Positions 16,725 to 26,381 are shown, counted from the first letter of the stretch. The stretch is 64,000 nt of DNA from Betaproteobacteria bacterium HGW-Betaproteobacteria-16 (GCA_002840835.1 PHCQ01000019.1:22171-86170); one strand, 5' to 3'. A program made the numbers and translations. The notes: generated by a model from the sequence alone, not told the origin.

Positions 16725-17990
16725 TCAGGTGCCGGCGGGTGAAGTGGTCAGGTGGTGCTGCAGTTCGTCCAGCGTGGCGTGCAGGCGTTCCATGGCCTGC
16801 ATTGATGTTTCGCCGGGCATGTGCTTGTTCGGTGGCAGCAGATGCTTGCCCTTGGCCAGCGTGGCTTCCATGTCCAGCGTCACGCCATGCCGTTTCAGGG
16901 CGGGTGTCAGTTCATGTGCTCGGGTGCGCAGGGTGACTCGCGTCTGCTGGTAGGCATGCTCGGCCAGCTCGCGTCGCTGGCGGTAGCTGAAGGTGTTGGC
17001 AAAGAACAGCTCGGCGTCGCGCTGGTCGGGCTCGATCAGCACAATGTCGGTCTCCGGGTAGACCCGCTCGTAGTGCTTGAAACCCAGTTCCAGGCGCGAA
17101 TGAATCATCGACCGGAAGGTCTGGCTCATCACGGTGGGCAGCCCGCCCTCGACCAGCGAGGGGATGCGGTGCCGCTGGCGGGCCAGCGGGTCTGAGTGAA
17201 ACGGCACCAGCGGATTGAGGCACAGCAGCAGGTCCAGGCCCTCATCGAGCGCGACGGTGGCGTGAAGGGTTTTCTTCAGTGCGCCGTCGACATAGTGTTT
17301 GCCGTCGATCTGCACCGGCGGAAACAGGCCGGGCAGGGCGGCGCTGGCCTGCAGGGCACGCGAGATGGGCACATGGTCCCAGCCCGGGCGGCCAAATGGG
17401 GCGGCTTCACCGGTGTCAAGTTCGGTGGCCACGAGCGTGAGCCGTGCCCGGAGCTGGCGGAAGTCGTTGGTGCGCCCTTCGCGGGCAAACAGCTGTTCGA
17501 TCTTGCGATGGATGTCTTCGTTGTCGAACACGCCTGTGGGCAGCGCGGCGCCCACGCGCTCGAAAGCATTGGCCAGTGGCTTGCGCTGCACACCCCAGGC
17601 CCACAGCGCGCTGCCCAGCAGACCCGGCAGGCACTGAACCCGGCCCCCGATCTCCTGCCAGGCGGGTTTCATCAGCCAGGACGGATCGAAGTTTTCTTCG
17701 GTGGGCAGGTCTTCGATGAAGGCTTCACAGAGCTGCCTGGGCGTCAGGCCGTTGGCCAGTCCGGCGGCGATGAAACCCCCGGCCGAGACGCCCACATAGT
17801 GATCGAGGTCGTTGAAGTCCAGTCCCTTCAGGCACTCGCTGAGTGCGCACAGGGCCCCGATTTCATAGATGGCACCGAGCGGCCCACCGCCCGCCAGCGC
17901 CAGCGCGATGCGGGGGCGGCGGGGTGAGGATGCCCGCCGCTTTTTGTCGCGACCGGCGCGGGCGCCGGGGATGGAACTCGGTGATCTCAT
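16725..17990 (-). CDS. Patatin-like phospholipase
   Basis: A 421-aa patatin/RssA-type lipid acyl hydrolase. The oxyanion loop LAGGGPLGA is at 32-40, the nucleophile elbow GVSAGG at 67-72 (S69), and the catalytic aspartate lies in VDGALKK. A basic, Ser/Arg-rich N terminus (1-27) precedes the fold. In-frame starts at 18014 and at a GTG at 18053 exist. The GTG falls inside the terminator of the phasin gene, so 17990 or 18014 is preferred; neither has a clear ribosome site. Near PHA and wax genes, it may remodel membrane or granule lipids. Confidence 0.8.
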   Translation of the reverse strand: MRSPSSIPGARAGRDKKRRASSPRRPRIALALAGGGPLGAIYEIGALCALSECLKGLDFNDLDHYVGVSAGGFIAAGLANGLTPRQLCEAFIEDLPTEENFDPSWLMKPAWQEIGGRVQCLPGLLGSALWAWGVQRKPLANAFERVGAALPTGVFDNEDIHRKIEQLFAREGRTNDFRQLRARLTLVATELDTGEAAPFGRPGWDHVPISRALQASAALPGLFPPVQIDGKHYVDGALKKTLHATVALDEGLDLLLCLNPLVPFHSDPLARQRHRIPSLVEGGLPTVMSQTFRSMIHSRLELGFKHYERVYPETDIVLIEPDQRDAELFFANTFSYRQRRELAEHAYQQTRVTLRTRAHELTPALKRHGVTLDMEATLAKGKHLLPPNKHMPGETSMQAMERLHATLDELQHHLTTSPAGT

Positions 17991-18053
17991 GCGTTCGAGT
18001 GTAGACCGGGTCATTGCCGACAACTGCTGCATTGCAGCATCACGGGCAGACAC

Positions 18054-18080
18054 AAAAAAGGGGCGTCAAACGCCCCTTTT
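18054..18080 (-). terminator. Intrinsic terminator of the phasin gene
   Basis: AAAAGGGGCG and CGCCCCTTTT pair perfectly around a TCAAA loop. On the minus strand the stem is followed by six T, 32 nt after the phasin stop codon. The A/T flanks are symmetric, so the + strand also has a short T run. Confidence 0.85.
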
Positions 18081-18111
18081 CCGATCTTCCGGCGCAGCGC
18101 CATGCAAACGC

Positions 18112-18648
18112 TCAGGCCGCCTTCGCGCGGCTGGTCTTGCGTGCGGCGGGCTTGGCTGCGGCCTTGGCCGGTGCCTTGGCAGGTGCTGCCTTGCGGGGAG
18201 CGGCTTTTTTGGCTGCAGCAACTGGCTTGCCGCTGAGGCGTTGCACGTGCTGGCTAAGTTCGTCGATGCGGGCGATCAGGGCGTCGACGTCGCGGGCGGA
18301 GGGTACGCCCAGCTTGTTCAGAGCCTTGGCGACGCGCTCTTCAAACAGGTTCTCCAGCTTGTCCCACTGGCCGGTGGCCTTGGATGAAATCTCGGTGGCC
18401 ATGTTGCTCATGCGGCTGGAGGCTTCGGAAATGCGTTCCTCTGCCACCGCCTGCGTCTTGCGCTGGATCGACAGGCCTTCCTTGACCAGCGATTCGAAAG
18501 CCTTGCCGCCTTCTTCCTGTGCCTTGGAGAAAGCGCCCAGGCCGGCCAGCCAGATCTGCTGTGCCGAGTCCTTGATGGCACCAGACAGAGGCGACGTGGA
18601 CGCCGAAGCTTTGGACGATGCGCTGGTTTTCTGGACTTTCTTGACCAT
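18112..18648 (-). CDS. PhaF/PhaI-type phasin
   Basis: A 178-aa granule-associated protein. Residues about 20-125 are an amphipathic helical phasin domain (IWLAGLGAFSKAQEEGG start) with a coiled-coil stretch. The tail (about 140-178) is an Ala/Lys/Pro repeat resembling histone H1, as in PhaF, and may bind DNA to help segregate PHA granules. AAAGGA precedes the ATG at 18648. It is divergent from the acyl-CoA reductase across a 220-bp gap. A strong terminator follows it. Confidence 0.88.
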   Translation of the reverse strand: MVKKVQKTSASSKASASTSPLSGAIKDSAQQIWLAGLGAFSKAQEEGGKAFESLVKEGLSIQRKTQAVAEERISEASSRMSNMATEISSKATGQWDKLENLFEERVAKALNKLGVPSARDVDALIARIDELSQHVQRLSGKPVAAAKKAAPRKAAPAKAPAKAAAKPAARKTSRAKAA

Positions 18649-18868
18649 GGGATTCCTTTGTGAGGCAAACGGGTTGTGGATGGCTGGTGGAGCGCATGAG
18701 CGTCCCCCAGCGGGTCGATGGGACCAATGTAAGTGGGTCGGCGGGGGTCTGTGTAGGGGCTGGCAACTAAAGCCGGGCCACACGCGGGTTTGTGCGGAAT
18801 GGGGAGGAAGCGCGGCTGGTGAAGAATGCGGGATCGTTTTCAATCGCACTTTCCCAAAGGAGACCTTC

Positions 18869-20854
18869 ATGCACTACTTCGTCACCGGCGCCACCGGCTT
18901 CATCGGCAAGCGGCTTGTCAAGAAACTGCTGGAGCGCAAGGGGGCGGTGGTGCATTTCCTGATCCGCAAGGAAAGCGAAGGCAAGGTGGCGGATCTGCGC
19001 AGCTACTGGGGCGTGACGGCGGCGCGGGCCGTGCCCGTGTTTGGTGACCTCACAGCCAAGAAGCTGGGCGTGAGCGCCGATGCCTCCAAGGCATTGAAGG
19101 GCAAGATCGACCACTTCTACCACCTGGCCGCCGTGTACGACCTGGAGGCCGATGCCGACAGCCAGATCGCGGTCAACGTGGACGGCACGCGCAACACCGT
19201 GGATTTTGCCAAGGCGATTGGCGTGGGGCATTTTCATCATGTGTCGTCGATTGCAGCGGCCGGCCTGTACGAAGGCGTGTTCCGCGAAGACATGTTCGAC
19301 GAAGCCGAGGGCCTGGATCATCCCTACTTCATGACCAAGCACGAGAGCGAAAAGATCGTGCGCCAGGAAAGCAAGCTGCCCTGGACCGTGTACCGCCCCG
19401 CTGCCGTGGTGGGCGACAGCAGCACCGGCGAGATGGACAAGATCGACGGGCCCTATTACTTCTTCAAGCTGATCCAGCGGTTGCGCCAGATCCTGCCGCC
19501 GTGGATGCCCAGCGTGGGCCTGGAAGGCGGGCGCATCAACATCGTGCCGGTGGACTTCGTGGTGGACGCACTCGACCACATCAGCCACCAGAAACGCAGC
19601 GGCGGCGCCTGCTTCCACCTGGTGGACCCGATGGGCTACCGCGTGGGCGACGTGCTGGACATCCTGAGCAAGGCCGCGCACGCGCCCAAGATGAACCTGT
19701 TCGTGAATGCCGCGCTGATGGGCTTCATTCCCAAGAGCGTGAAGAAGGGCCTGATGGCGCTGGCGCCCGTGCGCCGCGTTTACAAGGCCATCATGCAGGA
19801 CCTCGGGCTGCCCGAGGACATGATGACCTTCGTCAACTACCCCACGCGCTTCGACTGCCGCGAAACGCTGGCCGCGCTCAAGGGCAGCGGCATCGCGTGC
19901 CCGAATTTCAAGGACTACGCCTGGCGGCTCTGGGACTACTGGGAGCGACACCTCGACCCCGACCTGCACATCGACCGCAGCCTCAAAGGCACGGTGGCAG
20001 GCAAGGTGGTGCTGGTCACCGGCGGCAGCTCGGGCATCGGTCTGGCAGCGGCCCACAAGTTCGCCGAGGCCGGCGCGGTCACCATCATCTGCGGACGCGA
20101 CCAGGACAAGCTCGACGAGGCCTGCGCGGAAGCCAAGGACAAGGGCTACCAGTTCATCGCCTACCCGGCCGACATCGCCGACATGGCCGACGCCGACCGC
20201 TTCGTGAAGCTGCTGATCGACAACCACGGCGGCGTGGATTTCCTGATCAACAACGCCGGCCGATCCATCCGTCGCGCCATCGAAGGCAGCTACGACCGCT
20301 TCCACGATTTCGAACGCACCATGCAGCTCAACTACTTCGGCTGTCTGCGCGTGACCATGGGCCTGTTGCCGGGCATGGTGGCCAAGCGCAAGGGCCATGT
20401 GGTCAACATCAGCTCCATCGGCGTGCTCACCAACGCGCCGCGCTTCAGCGCCTACGTGGCCAGCAAGGCCGCGCTCGACGCCTGGACGCGCTGCGCGAGC
20501 AGCGAGTTCGCCGACCAGGGGATCAGCTTCACCACCATCAACATGCCGCTGGTGCGCACGCCCATGATCGCGCCCACGCAGATCTACAAAAACGTGCCCA
20601 CGCTCGCCCCGGAAGAAGCCGCCGACATGATCGCGCAGGCCTGCATCTTCAAGCCGGTGCGCATCGCCACCCGCCTGGGGGTGACCGGCCAGGTGCTGCA
20701 TGCGTTTGTGCCGCGCGTGGCGCAGATCGTGATGAACACCAGCTTCCGCATGTTCCCGGACTCGTCGGCGGCCAAAGGGGAAAAAGGCGCCAAGCCGCAG
20801 CTGTCTGCTGAAGCGGTGGCCATGCAGCAGATGATGCGCGGCATCCATTTCTGA
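18869..20854 (+). CDS. Two-domain fatty-acyl-CoA reductase (Marinobacter FAR-like SDR fusion)
   Basis: A 661-aa fusion of an extended SDR and a classical SDR. The first domain has TGATGFIGKRL at the start, YHLAAVYD and a YFMTK active site. The second has VTGGSSGIG near 382, NNAGRSIRR and YVASK. Length, domain order and long stretches (for example HFHHVSSIAAAGL and DRFHDFERTMQLNYFG) closely match, from memory, the Marinobacter enzyme that reduces acyl-CoA to fatty alcohol with NADPH. This supplies the alcohol for wax esters, and a WS/DGAT and acyl-CoA-binding protein are in the same window. AAAGGAG precedes the ATG at 18869. Substrate range is inferred from similarity. Confidence 0.85.
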   Translation: MHYFVTGATGFIGKRLVKKLLERKGAVVHFLIRKESEGKVADLRSYWGVTAARAVPVFGDLTAKKLGVSADASKALKGKIDHFYHLAAVYDLEADADSQIAVNVDGTRNTVDFAKAIGVGHFHHVSSIAAAGLYEGVFREDMFDEAEGLDHPYFMTKHESEKIVRQESKLPWTVYRPAAVVGDSSTGEMDKIDGPYYFFKLIQRLRQILPPWMPSVGLEGGRINIVPVDFVVDALDHISHQKRSGGACFHLVDPMGYRVGDVLDILSKAAHAPKMNLFVNAALMGFIPKSVKKGLMALAPVRRVYKAIMQDLGLPEDMMTFVNYPTRFDCRETLAALKGSGIACPNFKDYAWRLWDYWERHLDPDLHIDRSLKGTVAGKVVLVTGGSSGIGLAAAHKFAEAGAVTIICGRDQDKLDEACAEAKDKGYQFIAYPADIADMADADRFVKLLIDNHGGVDFLINNAGRSIRRAIEGSYDRFHDFERTMQLNYFGCLRVTMGLLPGMVAKRKGHVVNISSIGVLTNAPRFSAYVASKAALDAWTRCASSEFADQGISFTTINMPLVRTPMIAPTQIYKNVPTLAPEEAADMIAQACIFKPVRIATRLGVTGQVLHAFVPRVAQIVMNTSFRMFPDSSAAKGEKGAKPQLSAEAVAMQQMMRGIHF

Positions 20855-21001
20855 TCGCGGCGCATCGGGTGCGGCTGCCTGATGGGGTGTGCCGGAACGC
20901 GGGGTTCCTGCGTGCCGGGCACCCGAAATGGTGATTTCCGCCTCGCAGGGTGCGACTGTGTCGCGGACATGGCATGCCGGCAGGCGTATGATTCCGCGAC
21001 C

Positions 21002-22393
21002 ATGAACATCATCATCCTGGGCGCTGGCCGTGTGGGCGAGAGCGTCGCCGAGAGTCTGGTTTCAGAGCAGAACGACATCACCGTCATCGATCACGACCCT
21101 GCGCGGTTGCGGTTGCTGGAAGACCGGCTGGATCTGCGGGGCGTGGTGGGCAATGGCATTCAGCCTTCGGTGCTGCGCGAAGCCGGGGCCAAGGACGCCG
21201 ACATGGTGATCGCCTGCGCAGCCAACGACGAAGCCAACCTGGTGGTCTGCAAGGTGGCGCACGACATCTTCAACGTGCCCAGCACCATCGCCCGCCTGCG
21301 CTCGCCCGAGTTTGTGGAGGGCGACGAGCTGCTGGGAAAGAACGGCTTTGCGGTGGACCACGTGATCTGCCCTGAAGAATCGGTCACGCGCTACATCCAC
21401 CAGCTCATCAGCTACCCCGAAGCCCTGCAGGTACTGGAGTTTGCCGACGGCCGTGCCAGCCTGATCGCCATGCGAGCGGCCTATGGCGGTTCGCTGGTGG
21501 GACACACCATTGGCGAATTCCGCGAGCGATTCCCTCACGCCGAGATGCGCGTGGTGGCGCTGTACCGGCTCGAGACCGAGATGGAGGCCACCAAGACCAC
21601 CCGTATCCTGGCGGGCGACGAGGTGTTCGTGCTGGCCGACACGCAGAAGATCCGCTACGTGCTCGGCGCCATCCACAACATCGACAAACCGGTGCAGCGC
21701 GTGATGATCACCGGTGGTGGCAAGGTGGGCCTGCGGCTGGCGCGCAGCCTGGTGGGCCAGTGTGAGGTGAAGATCATTGAGCGCGACAAGAAGCGCTGCG
21801 AGTACCTGGCCAGCCAGTTGCCTTCCAGCATGCTGATCCTCAGTGGCGACGGGGCCGACGAGGACCTGCTGCTGGAAGAGAACGTGGGCCAGATGGACCT
21901 GTTCCTCGCACTGACCAACGACGACGAAGACAACATCATGTCGGCCATGCTGGCCAAGCGGCTGGGTGCCGGGCGGGTCATGGCGCTCATCAACCGGCGT
22001 GCCTATGCCGACATGATGCAGGGCAGCACCATCGACATCGCCATCTCGCCTTCGCAGACCGTGATTGGCGAATTGCTCACCCACTTGCGCCGGGGCGACG
22101 TGGCGGCGGTGCACAGCCTGCGCCGGGGCGCGGCCGAGGCACTGGAAGGCATTGCGCGCGGCGATGTAAAAACCAGCAAGCTGGTGGGTCGCAAGGTGGA
22201 AGAGATCAAGCTGCCCAAGGGCGCGCGCATCGGCGCCATCGTTCGTGGTGAAGGACGCAAGTCAGAGGTGCTCATGCCCCACCACGACACGGTGATCGAA
22301 ACCGATGACCACATCATCATGTTCATTCCGAACAAGCGCCTGGTGCGCGAGGTCGAGAAGCTGTTCCAGGTGAGCGCCACTTTCTTCGGCTGA
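21002..22393 (+). CDS. trkA: Trk potassium uptake NAD-binding subunit TrkA
   Basis: A 463-aa cytoplasmic gating subunit. It has two Rossmann RCK-N domains, ILGAGRVGESVA at the N terminus and TGGGKVGLRLA near 238, each followed by an RCK-C domain. It binds the inner face of TrkH and controls K+ entry through nucleotide binding. The start is at MNIIILGAG; upstream in-frame sequence looks non-coding. Two trkH genes follow directly, so all three likely form an operon. Confidence 0.95.
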   Translation: MNIIILGAGRVGESVAESLVSEQNDITVIDHDPARLRLLEDRLDLRGVVGNGIQPSVLREAGAKDADMVIACAANDEANLVVCKVAHDIFNVPSTIARLRSPEFVEGDELLGKNGFAVDHVICPEESVTRYIHQLISYPEALQVLEFADGRASLIAMRAAYGGSLVGHTIGEFRERFPHAEMRVVALYRLETEMEATKTTRILAGDEVFVLADTQKIRYVLGAIHNIDKPVQRVMITGGGKVGLRLARSLVGQCEVKIIERDKKRCEYLASQLPSSMLILSGDGADEDLLLEENVGQMDLFLALTNDDEDNIMSAMLAKRLGAGRVMALINRRAYADMMQGSTIDIAISPSQTVIGELLTHLRRGDVAAVHSLRRGAAEALEGIARGDVKTSKLVGRKVEEIKLPKGARIGAIVRGEGRKSEVLMPHHDTVIETDDHIIMFIPNKRLVREVEKLFQVSATFFG

Positions 22394-22409
22394 CCTGGTC
22401 AGGTTTTTC

Positions 22410-23882
22410 ATGCCCTTGTTGCGAGTCTTCCCTGTGCTCGGGGTCATCGTGATGGTGTTTTCAGCCACCATGTGCGTGCCGCTGGCCGTGGCCTGGCTGA
22501 TGCAGGACGGTGCGGTGCGTGCCTTTCCGCTCGCCATCGCCGCCACCTTCGCACTGGGCCTGGCGCTGCGCAGCGCCGTGTTCGTCGTGGGCCGCAATGT
22601 GGAGTTGCAGACGCGTGACGGCATCCTGCTGGTGGGGCTTGTCTGGACGCTGCTGCCGCTGTGCGCGAGTTTTCCCTTGCTGATCCACTTTGCCCAGGCC
22701 GGCACACACTTCAGCTTCACCGATGCCTACTTCGAGGCCATGTCGGGCCTGACCACCACCGGTGCCACGGTGCTCATCGGGCTGGACGCACTGCCCGGGT
22801 CGATCAATCTGTGGCGCTGTTTCCTGCAGTGGCTGGGCGGAATGGGCATTCTGGTGCTGGCGGTGGCGATCCTGCCGATGCTGGGCGTGGGCGGCAGCCA
22901 GGTGTTTCGCGCCGAAGCCACCGGCCCCATGAAGGAAGCGAAGCTCACACCCCGCATCACCGAGACCGCCAAGGGCCTGTGGAGCGTGTATTGCGGCCTG
23001 TCGCTGGCCTGCGTGCTGGCCTACTGGCTGGGTGGGATGTCGGCGCTGGACGCCTGGGCACACATGTTCACCACCATGAGCCTGGGAGGGCTGTCCACGC
23101 ACGACAACAGTTTCGGGCACTTTGCGTCGCCTGTGCTGGAATGGGTCGCCATCGTGTTCATGCTGGTGGCCAGCGGCAACTTCGCCCTGTACTTCGTGGC
23201 GGTGGCCAAGCGCAGCCCTGCCCGCATCGTGCACGACCAGGAGTGGCGTGCCACCCAGGTGCTGCTGGTGGGTGGCAGTGTGTTCGTGGCAATCTTGCTG
23301 CTGGCCAGAGGGGTGATCAGCGATCCGCTGGACGCATTGCGCACCGCGCTGTTCAATGTGGTGTCCATCGGTTCCACCACAGGCTATGCCACCACGGACT
23401 ACACCACCTGGCCGGTCTTCGCTCCACTTTTCATGATTCTGTTGTCGGGTATTGCCACCAGCGCGGGCTCCACCGGGGCCGGCATCAAGATGGCGCGCGT
23501 GCTGCTCCTGCTCAAGCAGGCGCGGCGCGAAATGTCGCGCAGCATTCACCCGCGCATGGTGCGACCGGTGATGCTCAGTGGCCATGCGGTGGACAACGGC
23601 ACGCTGCTGTCGGTGCTGGGTTTCATGTTGCTCTATGGCGGCACCATCATCGGATTGACCATGGTGCTGTTGCTCTCCGACATGCCTTTCGACACGGCGT
23701 TCTCCGCCGTGGTGGCCAGCGTCAACAACATGGGTCCCGGCCTGGGGCCTGTAGGGCCGGCCGGCAATTTTCAAGGTCTGAGCGATTTTCAGACCTGGGT
23801 CTGCACCCTGGCCATGCTGCTCGGGCGACTGGAAATCCTTTCTTTTCTTGTGCTGTTCACCCCGGGGTTCTGGCGGCGTTGA
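22410..23882 (+). CDS. trkH: Trk potassium transporter membrane subunit TrkH (copy 1)
   Basis: A 490-aa pore subunit with multiple TM helices. Selectivity-filter loops are visible as GLTTTGATVL, TMSLGGLSTHD, GSTTGYATTD and NNMGPGLG. It starts 16 nt after trkA. It is about half identical by eye to the next gene, with a shared block layout. It lies on the same strand as trkA, so it is probably the first partner made. Confidence 0.92.
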   Translation: MPLLRVFPVLGVIVMVFSATMCVPLAVAWLMQDGAVRAFPLAIAATFALGLALRSAVFVVGRNVELQTRDGILLVGLVWTLLPLCASFPLLIHFAQAGTHFSFTDAYFEAMSGLTTTGATVLIGLDALPGSINLWRCFLQWLGGMGILVLAVAILPMLGVGGSQVFRAEATGPMKEAKLTPRITETAKGLWSVYCGLSLACVLAYWLGGMSALDAWAHMFTTMSLGGLSTHDNSFGHFASPVLEWVAIVFMLVASGNFALYFVAVAKRSPARIVHDQEWRATQVLLVGGSVFVAILLLARGVISDPLDALRTALFNVVSIGSTTGYATTDYTTWPVFAPLFMILLSGIATSAGSTGAGIKMARVLLLLKQARREMSRSIHPRMVRPVMLSGHAVDNGTLLSVLGFMLLYGGTIIGLTMVLLLSDMPFDTAFSAVVASVNNMGPGLGPVGPAGNFQGLSDFQTWVCTLAMLLGRLEILSFLVLFTPGFWRR

Positions 23883-23915
23883 GGCCGTCACTCCCCGGAA
23901 GAATCCTCCTCTTTC

Positions 23916-25376
23916 ATGTACAGCCTGCTTCCGGTTCTGGCCATTTTTTCCCGCATCTTGCTGGCGTTCTCGCCGGCTTTTCTGGTGCCCCTTGTGTGGG
24001 CCTGGTTCCAGGACGCGCAACAACAGGTGATCGTCTGGGCTCTGGGATTCGGTTTCACCGCCGCCAGCGGGCTGGTCATCTGGCAGCTCACCCGCCATTA
24101 CCGGCGCGAGCTCATGCCCAAGGACGGCTTTCTGCTGGTCAACCTGGTGTGGCTGCTGATGCCGGCCTACGCGGCCGCGCCGCTGATGTTCACCGTGCCG
24201 GACATCACCTGGACCAAGGCCTACTTCGAGTCCATGAGTGCGCTCACCGCCACCGGATCGACCGCGCTCTCAGGGCTTGATGCGCTGCCGCTGTCGGTCA
24301 ACATCTGGCGCTGTTTCCTTCAGTTGCTGGGGGGGCTGGGCATCATGCTGCTGGTGGTGGCGGTGCTGCCTCTGCTGGGGCTGGGCGGTGTGCAGCTGTA
24401 CCGAGCCGAGACGCCCGGGCCCATGAAGGACACCAAGTTCACGCCCCGCATTGCGGAAACGGCGCGCGGCCTGTGGGGCGTGTACGTGCTCTTTTCGGTG
24501 GCCTGCATGCTGGCTTACCGCTGGGCCGGCATGAGCTGGGCCGATGCCTTCATGCACATGTGCACCACCATGGGCCTGGGCGGCTTTTCTTCGCACGACG
24601 CCAGCTTCGGTTTCTGGAATTCGCCACAGATCGAGGCAGTGTCCACCGTGTTCATGACCCTGGCCGGCGTCAGCTTCATGCGCTATTTCATCGTGTTGCG
24701 CAGCCGCTCTCTCAAGCCCCTTACGGGTGACCGCGAAATCCGGACCTACGTGAGTGTGCTGCTGGCCTCGATCGCACTGGTGACCGTGCTGCTGATGGGC
24801 CATGGCGTGTACGACACCTGGCTTGAGGCCTTGCGCTCCAGTGCCTTTCATGTGGTGTCGCTGGCCACCACCACGGGCTATGCGTCCACCAACTACGCGG
24901 CCTGGCCGGTGTTCGCGCCGGTGCTGCTGATGTTCCTGGGTTGCTTCGTGTCGTGCGCCGGCTCCACGGGGGGTGGCATCAAGCTGGTGCGCATGGTGTT
25001 GCTGATCAAGCAGGCACGGCGCGAACTGGTGCGCATCATCCATCCTCGCGTGGTGAACCCGGTGACGCTGGGTGGCGCGGTCATGCCGATGTCGGTGATG
25101 ACGGCTGTGCTGGGCTACATGCTGATCTATGGCGCCACGACCATGGGATTCACCATGCTCATGCTGTTCACCGGAGCGGACATCGTGACCGCGTTCTCAG
25201 CGGTGGTTGCCACTGTGAACAACATCGGTCCCGGTCTGGGCGAGGTGGGGCCGGTCAGCAATTTTGGTGTGCTGACCGATGTTCAGATCTGGGTACTGAC
25301 CATCGCCATGCTGCTGGGACGGCTGGAGTTGCTGACGGTGCTGGTGCTGTTCACGGGGCACTTCTGGAGGAAGTAG
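23916..25376 (+). CDS. trkH: Trk potassium transporter membrane subunit TrkH (copy 2)
   Basis: A 486-aa paralogue of the preceding gene, 33 nt downstream. Filter loops are ALTATGSTAL, TMGLGGFSSHD, LATTTGYASTN and NNIGPGLG. The N-terminal 40 residues and the cytoplasmic loops differ from copy 1, which points to old duplication and not a recent one. TrkH works as a dimer, so heterodimers with one TrkA are possible. Separate affinities would also fit; this is inference. Confidence 0.92.
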   Translation: MYSLLPVLAIFSRILLAFSPAFLVPLVWAWFQDAQQQVIVWALGFGFTAASGLVIWQLTRHYRRELMPKDGFLLVNLVWLLMPAYAAAPLMFTVPDITWTKAYFESMSALTATGSTALSGLDALPLSVNIWRCFLQLLGGLGIMLLVVAVLPLLGLGGVQLYRAETPGPMKDTKFTPRIAETARGLWGVYVLFSVACMLAYRWAGMSWADAFMHMCTTMGLGGFSSHDASFGFWNSPQIEAVSTVFMTLAGVSFMRYFIVLRSRSLKPLTGDREIRTYVSVLLASIALVTVLLMGHGVYDTWLEALRSSAFHVVSLATTTGYASTNYAAWPVFAPVLLMFLGCFVSCAGSTGGGIKLVRMVLLIKQARRELVRIIHPRVVNPVTLGGAVMPMSVMTAVLGYMLIYGATTMGFTMLMLFTGADIVTAFSAVVATVNNIGPGLGEVGPVSNFGVLTDVQIWVLTIAMLLGRLELLTVLVLFTGHFWRK

Positions 25377-25665
25377 AGCACTCCCCCCTGCGCCGCTGAC
25401 GCGGCTTCCCCCCTCTCTGGCGCGCCTTTGGCGCTTGGAGGGGGGACGCACCCTGTGGCCCGGCGGAGCCGGTTCCACGGGTGCACTGGATGGGGCACTT
25501 CGCGCCGGAGGTTCTTCGGTACTCCCCCCTGCGCCGCTGACGCGGCTTCCCCCCTCTCTGGCGCGCCTTCGGCGCTGGGAGGGGGGACGGCAGCTTGGGC
25601 CGGCGGAGCCGTCCATTGCTGCCCCTGGATTGGGGCAGCTCGCGCCGGAGAGCGCTTGGTTCTTT
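25377..25665. repeat. Two tandem copies of the long-form GC-rich intergenic repeat
   Basis: Two copies with a 141-bp period fill the 300-bp convergent gap between trkH copy 2 and the GST. They share the ends of the short form but carry an added hairpin (GCGCGCC...GGCGC) between CCCCCCTC and GGAGGGGGGA. Nothing else was seen in this gap. Confidence 0.75.
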
Positions 25666-25676
25666 TCCTGTTTTCT

Positions 25677-26381
25677 TTAACTGCGCGCCGGGATGTTCAG
25701 GCCGCGTTGCACGGCCGGTCTGGCTTCGAAGGATTCCAGCACGCGTTTCAGTTCCGGGAAGTCCTGGAAGCCCACCAGTTCACCTGCACCGTAGAAACCG
25801 ACCAGGTTGCGGACCCAGGGCCAGGTGGCTATGTCGGCTATGGTGTAGTCGTCGCCCATGAGCCAGGTGCGGCCGGTCATGCGCTGGTTGAGGACGTTGA
25901 GCAAGCGTTTGCTCTCTGCCGCGTAGCGGTCGCGGGGGCGTTTGTCTTCAAAGTCTTTGCCGGCGAATTTGTGGAAGAAGCCGAGCTGGCCGAACATGGG
26001 GCCCACGCCGCCCATCTGGAACATCAGCCATTGCAGGGTCTCGTAGCGCTGTGCGGGGTCGGCAGGCAGGAACTGGCCGGTTTTTTCTGCGAGGTAGATC
26101 AGGATGGCGCCGGATTCGAACAGGGCCAGGGGCTGGCCGCCCGGGCCGTTGGGATCGAGGATGGCGGGGATCTTGTTGTTGGGGTTGAGTGACAGGAAGG
26201 CCGGTGAGGTCTGGTCGTTCTTCTCGAAGCTCACCAGGTGCGGCTCATAGGGCAGGCCGGTCTCTTCCAGCATGATGGATGCCTTCACTCCGTTTGGCGT
26301 GGGCAGTGAATAGAGTTGCAGCCGCTCCGGGTGCTGGGCGGGCCACTTTTGTGTGATCGGGAAAGCAGACAGATCGCTCAT
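25677..26381 (-). CDS. Glutathione S-transferase, YghU/YfcG-like
   Basis: A 234-aa GST. The N-terminal thioredoxin-like domain has LYSLPTPNGVKASIMLEE and the glutathione-binding NPNNKIPAI and LFESGAILIYLAE. A helical C-terminal domain follows with DDYTIADIATWPWV. The TPNG active-site segment is that of the nu-type disulfide-bond oxidoreductases. AGGAG precedes the ATG at 26381. It is divergent from the rhodanese gene. Confidence 0.88.
   Translation of the reverse strand: MSDLSAFPITQKWPAQHPERLQLYSLPTPNGVKASIMLEETGLPYEPHLVSFEKNDQTSPAFLSLNPNNKIPAILDPNGPGGQPLALFESGAILIYLAEKTGQFLPADPAQRYETLQWLMFQMGGVGPMFGQLGFFHKFAGKDFEDKRPRDRYAAESKRLLNVLNQRMTGRTWLMGDDYTIADIATWPWVRNLVGFYGAGELVGFQDFPELKRVLESFEARPAVQRGLNIPARS

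Noticed and set aside
18767..20848. Long minus-strand frame opposite the acyl-CoA reductase
   Set aside because: It is antisense to a protein with two clear SDR domains, and shows His/Val/Gly-rich shadow composition.
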